64,000 nucleotides of DNA, from positions 124,001 through 188,000 of the forward strand of contig NZ_JACYVA010000004.1 in the NCBI RefSeq assembly GCF_014842075.1. The letters run 5' to 3'. The DNA comes from Sphingomonas sp. CFBP 13720. GTDB taxonomy: Bacteria; Pseudomonadota; Alphaproteobacteria; Sphingomonadales; Sphingomonadaceae. Below the pieces are notes generated by a model. It was not told the DNA's origin. It searched no databases and saw only the letters and a list, made by a program, of their open reading frames with translations. Shown here in pieces: positions 19,482-28,349 of this stretch; the stretch's first letter is position 1; the number at the start of each line of letters is the position of its first letter. Both the position numbers and the translations under genes were made by a program.

Positions 19482-20056
19482 GGATCGCGATCATCGACAC
19501 CAGCACGACGCGTGCGGCGATCATCTCCGAAGGACTGCACGAAGCGGGGTTGAACGACGTCGTCGTGATCGACGGCACCGGCCCGCTGGTGGCGCAGCTC
19601 GAGGCCGCCGCGCCCGAAGTCGTGCTCATCAACCTCGAGAATCCCAGCCGTGACGTGCTGGAGGAATTCTTCGCCGTATCGCGCGCGCTGGCGCGTCCGA
19701 TCGCGATGTTCGTCGATCAAAGCGATGCGGAGGCGACCGCCGCCGCTGTCGATGCGGGCGTGTCCGCCTATATCGTCGACGGCCTCGCCAAACAGCGGAT
19801 CGCACCGGTCCTCGACCTCGCGATCCGCCGGTTCCAGGCGTTCTCGCGGCTACAGGCCGAACTGCACGAAGCGAAGACCGCGCTGGCGGATCGCGCGATC
19901 ATCGACCGGGCCAAGGCGATCCTGATGAAACGCCGCGCGATCGACGAACCCGCCGCCTATGCGCTGCTGCGCGCCCAGGCGATGCGATCCAACCGCCGGA
20001 TCGCGGAGATCGCCGATGCGATCGTCACCAGCGACGCATTGATGGGAGACCTGTAA
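19478..20056 (+). CDS. nasT: ANTAR-domain antiterminator, nitrate-responsive
   Basis: A 192-residue regulator with an N-terminal receiver-like domain and a C-terminal three-helix ANTAR RNA-binding domain (about 130-185: ADRAIIDRAKAILMKRRAIDEPAAYALLR). NasT proteins bind paired hairpins in leader RNA and prevent termination upstream of nitrate-assimilation genes; NasS holds NasT inactive without nitrate. The phosphoacceptor position reads INLENP, with Asn52 instead of Asp, fitting control by protein binding rather than phosphorylation. It overlaps nasS by one base (TAATG). Its likely RNA target lies at 21417-21495. Confidence 0.93.
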   Translation: MRIAIIDTSTTRAAIISEGLHEAGLNDVVVIDGTGPLVAQLEAAAPEVVLINLENPSRDVLEEFFAVSRALARPIAMFVDQSDAEATAAAVDAGVSAYIVDGLAKQRIAPVLDLAIRRFQAFSRLQAELHEAKTALADRAIIDRAKAILMKRRAIDEPAAYALLRAQAMRSNRRIAEIADAIVTSDALMGDL

Positions 20057-21270
20057 TGGCATTCGACAAGGTCCGCATCGGCTTCCTGCCGCTGGTCGAC
20101 GCGGCGCTCCCGATCCTCGCGCGGCAACAGGGATTCGCTGAGGCCGAAGGGCTGGAGATCGAACTGGTCCGCGATATGACGTGGGCCACGGTGCGCGACC
20201 GGTTGCTCTATGGTCACACCGACGCCGCGCACATGGTCGCGCCGCTCGCCATCGCCACCGCGCTCGGGCGGGGGCGGCCTGCGGTCGAAATGGCGGTGCC
20301 GTTCGTGCTGGGGCTGAACGGCAATGCGATCACGCTGTCGCTGGCGCTGGCGGAACAGGTGCTGCCCGACGCCGGTCTTGCCGATCCGGTGGTGCTGGGC
20401 GCGCGGTTGAAGGCGGTGGCGTTGCAGCGCGCGGCGGAGGGGCGACGGCTGCGCTTCGGTGCGGTCCATCGTTATTCCAGCCACAATTACATGCTGCGCT
20501 ACTGGCTGGCGGCGGTCGGCATCCGGCCCGATCACGACGTCGACATCGTGACGACCAGCCCGCCCTTTGCCGCCGATGCGCTGGCGGCGGGCGAGGTCGA
20601 CGGCATCTGCGTCGGCGAACCGTGGAACGGGGTGGCGGTCGATCGCGGCGTCGGGCGGATCGCGCTGGTGACGGCGCAGATCTGGCAGCGCGGCGTCGAA
20701 AAGGTGCTGGCGATGCGCGCGACGACGCTGGCCGAACGGGGCGATACCGTACAGCGGCTGATCCGCGCACTCCATGCCGCCGCCGAGCATTTCGTCGATC
20801 CGGCGACGCGGGAGGAGAGCGCGCGCATCCTGTCGCTGCCGCAATATCTGGACGCGCCGGTGGACCCGGTCGCGCGGGCGATCGGCGACCGGGTGCGGCT
20901 GATGCAGGGCGCGACGCCGATCCACGTCCCCGATTTCATGTTCCAGTACCGTGAGGCGGCGAACTTTCCGTGGCGCAGCCAGGCGGCGTGGCTGTATTCG
21001 CAGATGGTGCGGTGGGACGGCATGCCCTTTTCCGCCGACGATGCGCAGGTCGCGCAGGACGTGTTCCGGCCCGGCGTCTATCGCGCCGCGCTGGCCGGGT
21101 CGGGCGCGCCGTTGCCCAGCGCAAGCTCCAAGCTGGAAGGCGCGATCGAGGGTGCGTCGATCGGTGCGGGATCGGTGCAGGGGCGGCTGATGCTGGGACG
21201 CGACGCGTTCTTCGACCGACGCGCATTCGACCCGGAGGATATCGCGGGATATCTGGCCGACTTGCCGTAA
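20056..21270 (+). CDS. nasS: Nitrate/nitrite sensor, NrtA/CmpA-type
   Basis: A 404-residue homologue of periplasmic nitrate-binding proteins but without signal peptide, as expected for cytoplasmic NasS. Family segments are VRIGFLPLVDAALPILA, EGLEIELVRDMTWATVRDRL, GHTDAAHMVAPLAIATALG and DGICVGEPWN. In studied systems NasS binds nitrate or nitrite and then releases NasT (established for Azotobacter, Paracoccus and Bradyrhizobium). No transporter permease or ATPase genes are nearby, which supports a sensor role rather than import. Confidence 0.92.
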   Translation: MAFDKVRIGFLPLVDAALPILARQQGFAEAEGLEIELVRDMTWATVRDRLLYGHTDAAHMVAPLAIATALGRGRPAVEMAVPFVLGLNGNAITLSLALAEQVLPDAGLADPVVLGARLKAVALQRAAEGRRLRFGAVHRYSSHNYMLRYWLAAVGIRPDHDVDIVTTSPPFAADALAAGEVDGICVGEPWNGVAVDRGVGRIALVTAQIWQRGVEKVLAMRATTLAERGDTVQRLIRALHAAAEHFVDPATREESARILSLPQYLDAPVDPVARAIGDRVRLMQGATPIHVPDFMFQYREAANFPWRSQAAWLYSQMVRWDGMPFSADDAQVAQDVFRPGVYRAALAGSGAPLPSASSKLEGAIEGASIGAGSVQGRLMLGRDAFFDRRAFDPEDIAGYLADLP

Positions 21271-21416
21271 GGGGCGGGCAATACGAACGTCGTACGCTGC
21301 ACCTGCGAAAGCCGCTTGCGTTGCCGTAACGAATCGGTCATCTTTACGGCGTTCGGCAAGGATGCCGGGCACGAGATAGATGCGATCCTGATCCAATGAC
21401 GGGGCAGGGACGCAGC

Positions 21417-21456
21417 GGGCGGTCGATGATCGCCCACAGGCAACGAAGCCGCTTCG
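21417..21456 (+). promoter_or_regulatory. Probable NasT-responsive leader hairpins upstream of nitrate transporter
   Basis: Two hairpins precede the terminator. The first is 21417-21435, arms GGGCG and CGCCC, extendable by three more pairs. The second is 21444-21456, arms CGAAG and CTTCG with loop CCG. The second overlaps the 5' arm of the terminator (21446-21453), so the two cannot form together. This is the layout expected of an ANTAR antitermination site, but the usual six-base A-x-x-G loops are not obvious. Confidence 0.5.
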
Positions 21457-21495
21457 ATACATCCATCACGGGTGTGTCGGAGCGGCTTTTTCTTT
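21446..21495 (+). terminator. Leader (attenuator) terminator before nitrate transporter
   Basis: Outer arms AAGCCGCT (21446-21453) and AGCGGCTT (21481-21488), with inner pairing CGA/TCG and ACATCC/GGGTGT, followed by TTTTTCTTT. It sits 25 nt before the transporter ATG and therefore is conditional, a target for NasT. Confidence 0.8.
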
Positions 21496-21520
21496 GTCCA
21501 TCGCAGATGGGGGAAACGAC

Positions 21521-22759
21521 ATGGCGACCGCGTTCTGGAATGACGATACCGCAAGGAAGCCCGACGGCTTCTGGGCCAGCGGCCATACGCCGACGCTGAT
21601 CGCGGCGTTCCTGTATTTCGATCTCGCCTTCATGGTGTGGGTGCTGTTGGGGCCGCTGGCGCCCGATATCGCGAAGTCGCTGATGCTGACCCCTGCGCAA
21701 AAGGGGCTGATGGTCGCCGTGCCGACGCTGGCGGGCGCGGTGTTGCGGGTCGTCAACGGGCTGCTGGTCGACCGGATCGGACCGAAGCGGTCGGGCGCGA
21801 TCAGCCAGATCATCGTCATCGTCGGACTGTTCACCGCGTGGCTGCTGGGCGTGAACAGCTTTGCCGGCACGCTGGCGTTGGGCGTCATTCTGGGCTTTGC
21901 CGGGGCGAGCTTCGCCATCGCGCTGCCGCTCGCCAGCCGCTGGTATCCGCCGGAGCATCAGGGCAAGGCGATGGGGCTGGCCGGCATGGGCAATTCAGGC
22001 ACCGTCTTCGCCGCGCTGTTCGCGCCGACGCTGGCCAAATGGTTCGGGTGGAACGCGGTGCTGGGGCTTGCCTGCATCCCGCTGACGATCGTGCTGGGCG
22101 TGTATCTGCTGATGGCGAAGGACGCGCCCAACGCCCCCGCGCCCAAGAGTCTTGGCCAGTATTTCACGCCGCTGCGCCAGGCGGACGCGTGGTGGCTGAT
22201 GGGCTTCTATGCCGTCACCTTCGGCGGGTTCGTCGGGCTGGCGGCGTCGTTGCCGATCTACTTCACCGACCGGTTCGGTCTGTCGACGATCACGGCGGGA
22301 TATTGCACCGCCGCCTGCGTCTTCGCCGGATCTTTGGTGCGGCCGATGGGCGGCGCGCTGGCCGACCGGGTCGGCGGCGTCAAGGCATTGTCGGCGGTGT
22401 TCGTCGTCGCCGCCGTGGCGCTGGCCGGAGTCGGCTTCGCATCGAGCGTGGCGGGTGCGCTGACGCTGTTCGTCCTCGCGATGCTGGCGCTGGGCACCGG
22501 CAACGGCGCGGTGTTCCAGTTGGTGCCGCAGCGTTTCGCGGCGGAGATCGGCGTGATGACCGGGCTGGTCGGCATGGCAGGCGGTATCGGCGGCTTCTAC
22601 CTCGCATCGTCGCTGGGCATCGCCAAGCAACTGACCGGCAGCTTCCAGTCGGGCTTCCTGATCTTCGCCGCGCTGGCGCTGTTGGCGCTGGCCGGGCTGA
22701 CGCTGGTCAAGACTGGCTGGCGTCGCCGCTGGACCGCCGCCGCCGGCGTGCGGATCTGA
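21521..22759 (+). CDS. Nitrate/nitrite MFS transporter (NarK/NasA family)
   Basis: A 412-residue inner-membrane protein with about 12 hydrophobic segments. It carries the nitrate-signature glycine-rich helices of nitrate/nitrite porters (FAGASFAIALPLASRWYPPEHQGKAMGLAGMGNSGT and GLVGMAGGIGGFYLASSLG). The start ATG 21521 has GATGGGGGAA upstream; an earlier GTG-type start would run into the terminator. It is the first gene behind the NasT leader and heads the nirB-nirD-nasA-SUMT transcript. Import of nitrate for assimilation is inferred from the cluster. Confidence 0.92.
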   Translation: MATAFWNDDTARKPDGFWASGHTPTLIAAFLYFDLAFMVWVLLGPLAPDIAKSLMLTPAQKGLMVAVPTLAGAVLRVVNGLLVDRIGPKRSGAISQIIVIVGLFTAWLLGVNSFAGTLALGVILGFAGASFAIALPLASRWYPPEHQGKAMGLAGMGNSGTVFAALFAPTLAKWFGWNAVLGLACIPLTIVLGVYLLMAKDAPNAPAPKSLGQYFTPLRQADAWWLMGFYAVTFGGFVGLAASLPIYFTDRFGLSTITAGYCTAACVFAGSLVRPMGGALADRVGGVKALSAVFVVAAVALAGVGFASSVAGALTLFVLAMLALGTGNGAVFQLVPQRFAAEIGVMTGLVGMAGGIGGFYLASSLGIAKQLTGSFQSGFLIFAALALLALAGLTLVKTGWRRRWTAAAGVRI

Positions 22760-22802
22760 TCCGACCTTTCCCCGAACCGTTGCAACGCGACTGGACGATC
22801 TG

Positions 22803-25283
22803 ATGGAACATCAATTGATTATCGCCGAACGGGCCGATCCCCGCCCGCATCTCGTCGTGATCGGCAACGGCATGGCCGGTTGCCGCGCGGTCGAGGAACT
22901 GCTGGCACGCGACGCCACGCGCTATCGCGTCACGATCTTCGGCGCCGAACCGCATGTGAACTACAACCGCATCATGCTGTCGCCGGTGCTGGCGGGCGAG
23001 AAGACGTTCGAACAGATCGTCATCAACGGGCATGACTGGTATGCCGACCATGCGATCACGCTGGTCGCGGGCGATCCGGTCGCGTCGATCGATCGCGCCG
23101 GCCGCACGATCACCGCACGGTCGGGGATGCAGGTCGGGTACGACCGGCTGCTGATCGCGACCGGGTCCGATCCGTTCATCATCCCGGTCCCAGGCCGCGA
23201 CCTGCCCGGCGTGATCGGGTTTCGCGACATGGCCGATGTCGATCACATGCTGGCGGCAGCGGGGCGCGGCGGCAGCGCGGTGGTGATCGGCGGCGGACTG
23301 CTGGGGCTGGAAGCGGCGCACGGCCTGACGTTGCGCGGCATGAAGGTGACGGTGATCCACCTGATGCCGACGCTGATGGAACGTCAACTCGACGAAGCGG
23401 CGGGATGGCTGTTGCGACAGGCGCTGGAGGCGCGGGGACAGACGATCCTGACCGGCGCGAACACCGCCGAAATCGTCGGCACCGATGCGGTCGAGGGCGT
23501 ACGCCTTGCCGACGGCACGCTTATCCCCGCCAGCTTGGTGGTGATGGCGGTCGGTATCCGCCCCTCCGTCGCACTGGCGCGCGAAGCCGGCCTTGCGGTC
23601 GGACGCGGCATCCAGGTCGACGACCACATGGTCACGTCGGACCCCGCGATCCTCGCGGTCGGCGAATGCGTCGAACATGACGGCAACGTCTATGGCCTTG
23701 TCGCGCCGCTGTGGGACATGTGCCGCGCGCTGGCCGACGGACTGGTCGATACGCCCAGCGGCTATCGCGGGTCTGTCACGTCGACCAAATTGAAGGTGTC
23801 CGGCATCGATGTCTTTTCCGCCGGTGACTTTTCGGGTGGTGACGGAGCGGAGGACATCGTCCTGCGCGACGCAAGCCGCGGCGTGTACAAACGGGTGGTG
23901 GTCCGCGACGACCGGATCGTCGGCGCGGTGCTGTACGGCGATACGGCGGACGGCGGCTGGTATTTCGACCTGCTCAAGCGCGGCGAGGACATTGCCCCGA
24001 TCCGCGACATGCTCATCTTCGGCCAGTCCTTCGCCTCGGGAGGGGGGCAGACGGACCCTAAATCGGCCGTTGCGGCGCTGTCGGACTCTGCGGAGATCTG
24101 CGGCTGCAACGGCGTGACGAAGGGACAGGTCGTATCGTGCATCGCGAAGGGCGCGCACAGCCTCGACGCGGTACGCGCCACGTGCAAGGCATCGGCATCG
24201 TGCGGGTCGTGCACCGGGCTGGTCGAAACCATTCTCGCGCTCACGCTGGGCGACGAGGTTCAGGCCGGTGCGAAGACGATGTGCAAATGCACCAGCTTCG
24301 GCCACGACGACGTCCGCCGCGAGATCGTGGCGCAGGGGATGCGATCGATCCCCGAGGTGATGCAGCGGCTGCACTGGACGACGCCCGACGGGTGTTCGTC
24401 GTGCCGCCCGGCGCTCAACTACTACCTGCTCTGCGCGCTGCCGGGCGAGTATAAGGACGATCAGCAGAGCCGCTTCGTCAACGAACGGATGCATGCGAAC
24501 ATCCAGAAGGACGGCACCTATTCGGTCGTGCCGCGCATGTGGGGCGGCCTGACCAACCCGCGCGAGCTGCGCGCGATCGCCGACGTGGTGGAAAAGTTCG
24601 ACGCGCCGATGGTCAAGGTCACCGGCGGCCAGCGGCTCGATATCTTCGGCATCAAGAAAGAGGATTTGCCCGCCGTGTGGGCCGATCTGAACGCCGCCGG
24701 CATGGTCAGCGGCCATGCGTACGGCAAGTCGCTGCGGACGGTGAAGACCTGTGTCGGGTCCGAATGGTGCCGGTTCGGCACGCAGGATTCGACCGGGCTG
24801 GGCGTCAAGGTCGAACGGATGACGTGGGGATCGTGGATGCCCCACAAGTTCAAGATCGCGGTGTCGGGATGCCCGCGCAATTGCGCAGAGGCGACGATCA
24901 AGGATTTCGGCGTCGTCTGCGTCGACAGCGGATACGAATTGTCGGTCGGCGGCAATGGCGGGATCAAGGTCCGCGCGACCGATTTCCTGTGCAAGGTCGC
25001 GACCGAGGAAGAGGCGATGCATTATTGCGCCGCCTTCATCCAGTTGTACCGCGAAGAGGCCCGCTATCTGGAGCGGACCGCGCCGTGGATCGAGCGGGTC
25101 GGGGTCGACTATATCCGTGAGCGGATCGTCGACGATGCCCCGCTCCGCGATGCGCTGGCGCAGCGGTTCCTGTTTTCGCAGACCTTCATGCAGGACGATC
25201 CATGGGCCGCGCGGGTCGCGGGCGAGGATCGCGAACAACATGCGCCGATGGCGACATTCACCCCCCGGAAGGAACTGGCATGA
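22803..25283 (+). CDS. nirB: Assimilatory nitrite reductase large subunit
   Basis: NAD(P)H-dependent reduction of nitrite to ammonium in the cytosol. The 826 residues contain an N-terminal FAD/NAD domain (VVIGNGMAGCRAVEELL; second dinucleotide site VVIGGGLLGLEAA) and a BFD-like [2Fe-2S] segment (ICGCNGVTKGQVVSCI...KASASCGSCTG near 440-480). The C-terminal nitrite/sulfite reductase domain has sirohaem/[4Fe-4S] cysteines C650, C656, C690 and C694 (CVGSEWC, CPRNC). The start codon lies 43 nt after the transporter. The stop overlaps nirD by 4 nt (ATGA). Confidence 0.96.
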   Translation: MEHQLIIAERADPRPHLVVIGNGMAGCRAVEELLARDATRYRVTIFGAEPHVNYNRIMLSPVLAGEKTFEQIVINGHDWYADHAITLVAGDPVASIDRAGRTITARSGMQVGYDRLLIATGSDPFIIPVPGRDLPGVIGFRDMADVDHMLAAAGRGGSAVVIGGGLLGLEAAHGLTLRGMKVTVIHLMPTLMERQLDEAAGWLLRQALEARGQTILTGANTAEIVGTDAVEGVRLADGTLIPASLVVMAVGIRPSVALAREAGLAVGRGIQVDDHMVTSDPAILAVGECVEHDGNVYGLVAPLWDMCRALADGLVDTPSGYRGSVTSTKLKVSGIDVFSAGDFSGGDGAEDIVLRDASRGVYKRVVVRDDRIVGAVLYGDTADGGWYFDLLKRGEDIAPIRDMLIFGQSFASGGGQTDPKSAVAALSDSAEICGCNGVTKGQVVSCIAKGAHSLDAVRATCKASASCGSCTGLVETILALTLGDEVQAGAKTMCKCTSFGHDDVRREIVAQGMRSIPEVMQRLHWTTPDGCSSCRPALNYYLLCALPGEYKDDQQSRFVNERMHANIQKDGTYSVVPRMWGGLTNPRELRAIADVVEKFDAPMVKVTGGQRLDIFGIKKEDLPAVWADLNAAGMVSGHAYGKSLRTVKTCVGSEWCRFGTQDSTGLGVKVERMTWGSWMPHKFKIAVSGCPRNCAEATIKDFGVVCVDSGYELSVGGNGGIKVRATDFLCKVATEEEAMHYCAAFIQLYREEARYLERTAPWIERVGVDYIRERIVDDAPLRDALAQRFLFSQTFMQDDPWAARVAGEDREQHAPMATFTPRKELA

Positions 25284-25618
25284 ACGGCGATTGGCTCGAC
25301 ATCGGCTGGGTCGACGAGATTCCGCTGCGCGGCAGCCGGACGGTGCAGGTGGCGGGGGGCGACGATATCGCCGTGTTCCGTACCGGTGAGAACGCGGTGT
25401 TCGCGTTGCTCGACCGTTGCCCGCACAAGCATGGACGGTTGAGTCAGGGGATCGTCCATGGCGGCGCGGTCGCGTGTCCGCTGCACAACTGGCGGATTTC
25501 ACTTACCACCGGCGAGGCGCTGGGCGAGGACAAGGGCTGCACGCCGGTCGTGCCGGTGAAGGTCAGTGGCGGGCGGGTATTGCTGTGCCGCACCGCGACG
25601 ATGCAGGCGGCGGCGTGA
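25280..25618 (+). CDS. nirD: Nitrite reductase small subunit, Rieske-type
   Basis: A 112-residue NirD partner of NirB. Unlike the enterobacterial form, which lacks cluster ligands, this one keeps a complete Rieske ligand set C47-P-H49 and C66-PL-H69, so it may bind a [2Fe-2S] cluster. The start at 25280 is set by the ATGA overlap with nirB. Its stop overlaps the start of a 51-codon ORF (GTGA). Confidence 0.93.
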   Translation: MNGDWLDIGWVDEIPLRGSRTVQVAGGDDIAVFRTGENAVFALLDRCPHKHGRLSQGIVHGGAVACPLHNWRISLTTGEALGEDKGCTPVVPVKVSGGRVLLCRTATMQAAA

Positions 25619-25770
25619 CGGGGGCCGGGCCGCTTCCCGCTGTGTCGGCCGGCGGACCCTGCGCGGCGTGGCTGGACGGACTGGCGCGACAGGCGGCCAT
25701 ACCCGGAAAGGGATCGCGTTCCTTCGGCCCTGTCACCGGTCCCGTGCCCGGCTCCGGGGACGATCGGTGA
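25615..25770 (+). CDS. Candidate 51-residue peptide tiled between nirD and nasA
   Basis: An ORF with a GTG start overlapping the nirD stop by 4 nt (GTGA) and a stop overlapping the nasA GTG by 4 nt (GTGA). It fills the whole 148-nt gap between the two genes. The product starts VTGAGPLPAVSAGG, has one Cys and one Trp (PCAAWLDGLARQA) and a Gly/Pro/Ser-rich end (FGPVTGPVPGSGDDR). About three quarters of third codon positions are G or C by my count, a bit lower than the neighbours. No family recognised. It could serve only to couple translation, or the double overlap could be chance. Confidence 0.4.
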   Translation: MTGAGPLPAVSAGGPCAAWLDGLARQAAIPGKGSRSFGPVTGPVPGSGDDR

Positions 25771-28349
25771 CCATCCGCACCACCTGCGCCTATTGCGGGG
25801 TCGGGTGCGGCGTCCTTGCCACGCCGACCGGTGGACGCACGGCCACCATCGCGGGCGATCCCGATCATCCCGCCAATGCCGGCCGGCTGTGTTCGAAGGG
25901 GACGCATCTGGGCGAGACGATCGGGCTGGACGGGCGTCTGCTGACCCCGATGATCGGGCAGAAGCGCGCGTCGTGGGACAGGGCGCTCGACCTCGTCGCG
26001 AAACGCTTTCGCGAAACGATCGCGCAACATGGTCCCGACAGCGTCGCCTTCTACGTCTCCGGCCAGTTGCTGACCGAGGATTATTACGTCGCCAACAAGC
26101 TGATGAAGGGCTTTATCGGATCGGCGAACATCGACACCAATTCCCGGCTGTGCATGTCCAGCGCGGTCGCCGGCCACAATCGCGCGTTCGGCGAGGATGT
26201 AGTGCCCGCCAGCTATGACGATCTCGACGCCGCCGAACTGATCGTGCTGGTCGGCAGCAATACGGCATGGTGCCATCCGGTCGTGTATCAGCGCATCCGG
26301 GCGCGGTGCGACGCAGGAGCGAAGCTGGTGGTGATCGACCCACGCCGCACCGAAACGGCGGACGAGGCCGATCTGCATCTTCCGATCCGCCCCGGCAGCG
26401 ATGTCGCGCTGATGCAGGGGTTGCTGGCATGGTGCCGCGACACCGGGCTGGTCGATTACGATTATCTGGCGGCGCATGTCGCGGTGCCCGACGGGTTCTG
26501 GACGCTCGATGGCAGCGACCTGTGGTCGACGGCGCGGACCTGCGACGTGGACGTTGCCGACCTGCGCGCGTTCTTCGACCTGTTCGCGCAGCACCCGCGC
26601 ACCGTCACGATGTTCAGTCAGGGCGTGAACCAGTCCCTGACCGGCACCGATCAGGTCAACGCGATCATCAACGTCCATCTGGCGACCGGCCGGATCGGCA
26701 AGCCCGGCGCGGCGCCGTTCTCGATCACCGGACAGCCCAATGCGATGGGCGGGCGCGAGGTCGGGGGGCTGGCATCGACGCTGGCGGCGCATATGGACTT
26801 CGCGCCCGACAACGTCGCGCGCGTCGGCCGCTTCTGGGCCGCGCCGACGATGGCGACCGCGCCGGGGTTGAAGGCGGTCGACCTGTTCCGCGCGGTGGGG
26901 GAAGGGCGGATCAAGGCACTGTGGGTCATGGCGACCAATCCCGCCGTATCGATGCCTGACGCGGGCCGGGTGCGACAGGCGCTGGCCGACTGCCCGTTCG
27001 TCGTCGTGTCGGACGTGATCGCGCAGACGGATACCGGCGTCCACGCACATGTCCGCCTGCCCGCCGCCGCATGGGGCGAAAAGGACGGCACCGTCACCAA
27101 TTCGGATCGTACCGTCAGCCGCCAGCGCGCGTTCCTGCCGCTCCCGGGCGAGGCGAAGCCCGACTGGTGGATCGTGACGCAGGTCGCACGGCGCATGGGG
27201 TGGAAAACCGCCTTCGCCTATGATCGTCCGGCGGAAATCTGGCGCGAGCATTGCCGGCTGTCGACCTATCAGAACGACGGCGCGCGCCGCTTCGCGATCG
27301 ATGGACAGGCGGCGAAGGGCAACGACGATTATGCCGAGATGGCCCCGTTCCGTTGGGGCGGCACGCCGTTCGCCGACGGACGCTTTTCGCACCCCGATGG
27401 CCGGGCGCGGATGATCGCGGTGGCGCAGAAGCCGCTGGCCGATCCGCTGCCGCACTGGCCGATGACGCTCAATACCGGGCGCTATCGCGACCATTGGCAC
27501 AGCATGACGCGTACCGGGCTGTCGCCGAAACTGGCGCGTCACCGGGAGGAGCCGCTGGTCGAGGTGCACCCAGACGATGCGGCGCGGCTGGGCATCACCG
27601 ATGGTCGGCTGGCGCGGGTGGCGACGCCGCAGGGGAACAGCCTGTACCGCGCGCGGGTGGTCGATACCCAGCGTGCGGGCGAATTGTTCGTGCCGATCCA
27701 CTGGACCGATCGCACCGCGACCGGCGGGCGCACCGGACTGCTCCCTCGACCGCTGGCCGATCCCGTGTCGGGCCAGCCGGGGTTCAAGGCGACGCCTGCG
27801 CGGCTCGAGGCGGTGGCGGTCGAATGGCGCGGCTTTGTCGTGATGCGCGGCGAACTGGACACGCGGCCCGATTGCCTGTGGGCGACGCGGATCGCGGTGC
27901 CGTGCGGTACGGCATGGGACGTGGCGGGGCAGGGCGATGCCGCCGCGCTCGACGCGCTGCTGCCGCGCGGGCAGCGGATCGAGGCGATCGACGCCGCGCG
28001 GGGCACGCGCCGGATCGCGATCCTCGATGACGGACGGCTGGTCGCGGCGCTGTTCGTCACCCGCGACGGGACGCTGCCGCCGCGCGACTGGCTGGTCGGG
28101 CAACTGGCCGAACCGGTCGCCGCGCCGACGCTGCTCGCCGGTCGCGCGCCGGGGGTGCAGGTCGATCGCGGGCCGATCGTCTGCGCCTGTTTCGACCTCG
28201 GCCTCCAGACCATCCTGCGCGCGATCGCGGCGCAGCGCCTGACCGACGTCGCCGCGATCGGCGCGGCGATCGGGGCGGGGACCAATTGCGGATCGTGCCG
28301 CCCCGCGCTTGCCAAACTCCTCCAGTCGGATGCCCATCATGCAGCATGA
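25767..28349 (+). CDS. nasA: Assimilatory nitrate reductase catalytic subunit
   Basis: A molybdopterin enzyme reducing nitrate to nitrite in the cytosol. 860 residues. The N-terminal [4Fe-4S] ligands are C7, C10, C14 and C42 (CAYCGVGCG, LCSKGTH). The Mo-bis-MGD domains include SRLCMSSAV and the C-terminal dinucleotide-binding domain TLNTGRYRDHWHSMTRTG. The last 60 residues form a BFD-like [2Fe-2S] domain (VCACFDLGLQTI...NCGSCRPAL), as in NasA/NarB forms that take electrons directly. Start is GTG 25767 with GGGGA 6-10 nt before it. No separate NasB/NasC electron-donor gene is present. Confidence 0.95.
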   Translation: MTIRTTCAYCGVGCGVLATPTGGRTATIAGDPDHPANAGRLCSKGTHLGETIGLDGRLLTPMIGQKRASWDRALDLVAKRFRETIAQHGPDSVAFYVSGQLLTEDYYVANKLMKGFIGSANIDTNSRLCMSSAVAGHNRAFGEDVVPASYDDLDAAELIVLVGSNTAWCHPVVYQRIRARCDAGAKLVVIDPRRTETADEADLHLPIRPGSDVALMQGLLAWCRDTGLVDYDYLAAHVAVPDGFWTLDGSDLWSTARTCDVDVADLRAFFDLFAQHPRTVTMFSQGVNQSLTGTDQVNAIINVHLATGRIGKPGAAPFSITGQPNAMGGREVGGLASTLAAHMDFAPDNVARVGRFWAAPTMATAPGLKAVDLFRAVGEGRIKALWVMATNPAVSMPDAGRVRQALADCPFVVVSDVIAQTDTGVHAHVRLPAAAWGEKDGTVTNSDRTVSRQRAFLPLPGEAKPDWWIVTQVARRMGWKTAFAYDRPAEIWREHCRLSTYQNDGARRFAIDGQAAKGNDDYAEMAPFRWGGTPFADGRFSHPDGRARMIAVAQKPLADPLPHWPMTLNTGRYRDHWHSMTRTGLSPKLARHREEPLVEVHPDDAARLGITDGRLARVATPQGNSLYRARVVDTQRAGELFVPIHWTDRTATGGRTGLLPRPLADPVSGQPGFKATPARLEAVAVEWRGFVVMRGELDTRPDCLWATRIAVPCGTAWDVAGQGDAAALDALLPRGQRIEAIDAARGTRRIAILDDGRLVAALFVTRDGTLPPRDWLVGQLAEPVAAPTLLAGRAPGVQVDRGPIVCACFDLGLQTILRAIAAQRLTDVAAIGAAIGAGTNCGSCRPALAKLLQSDAHHAA

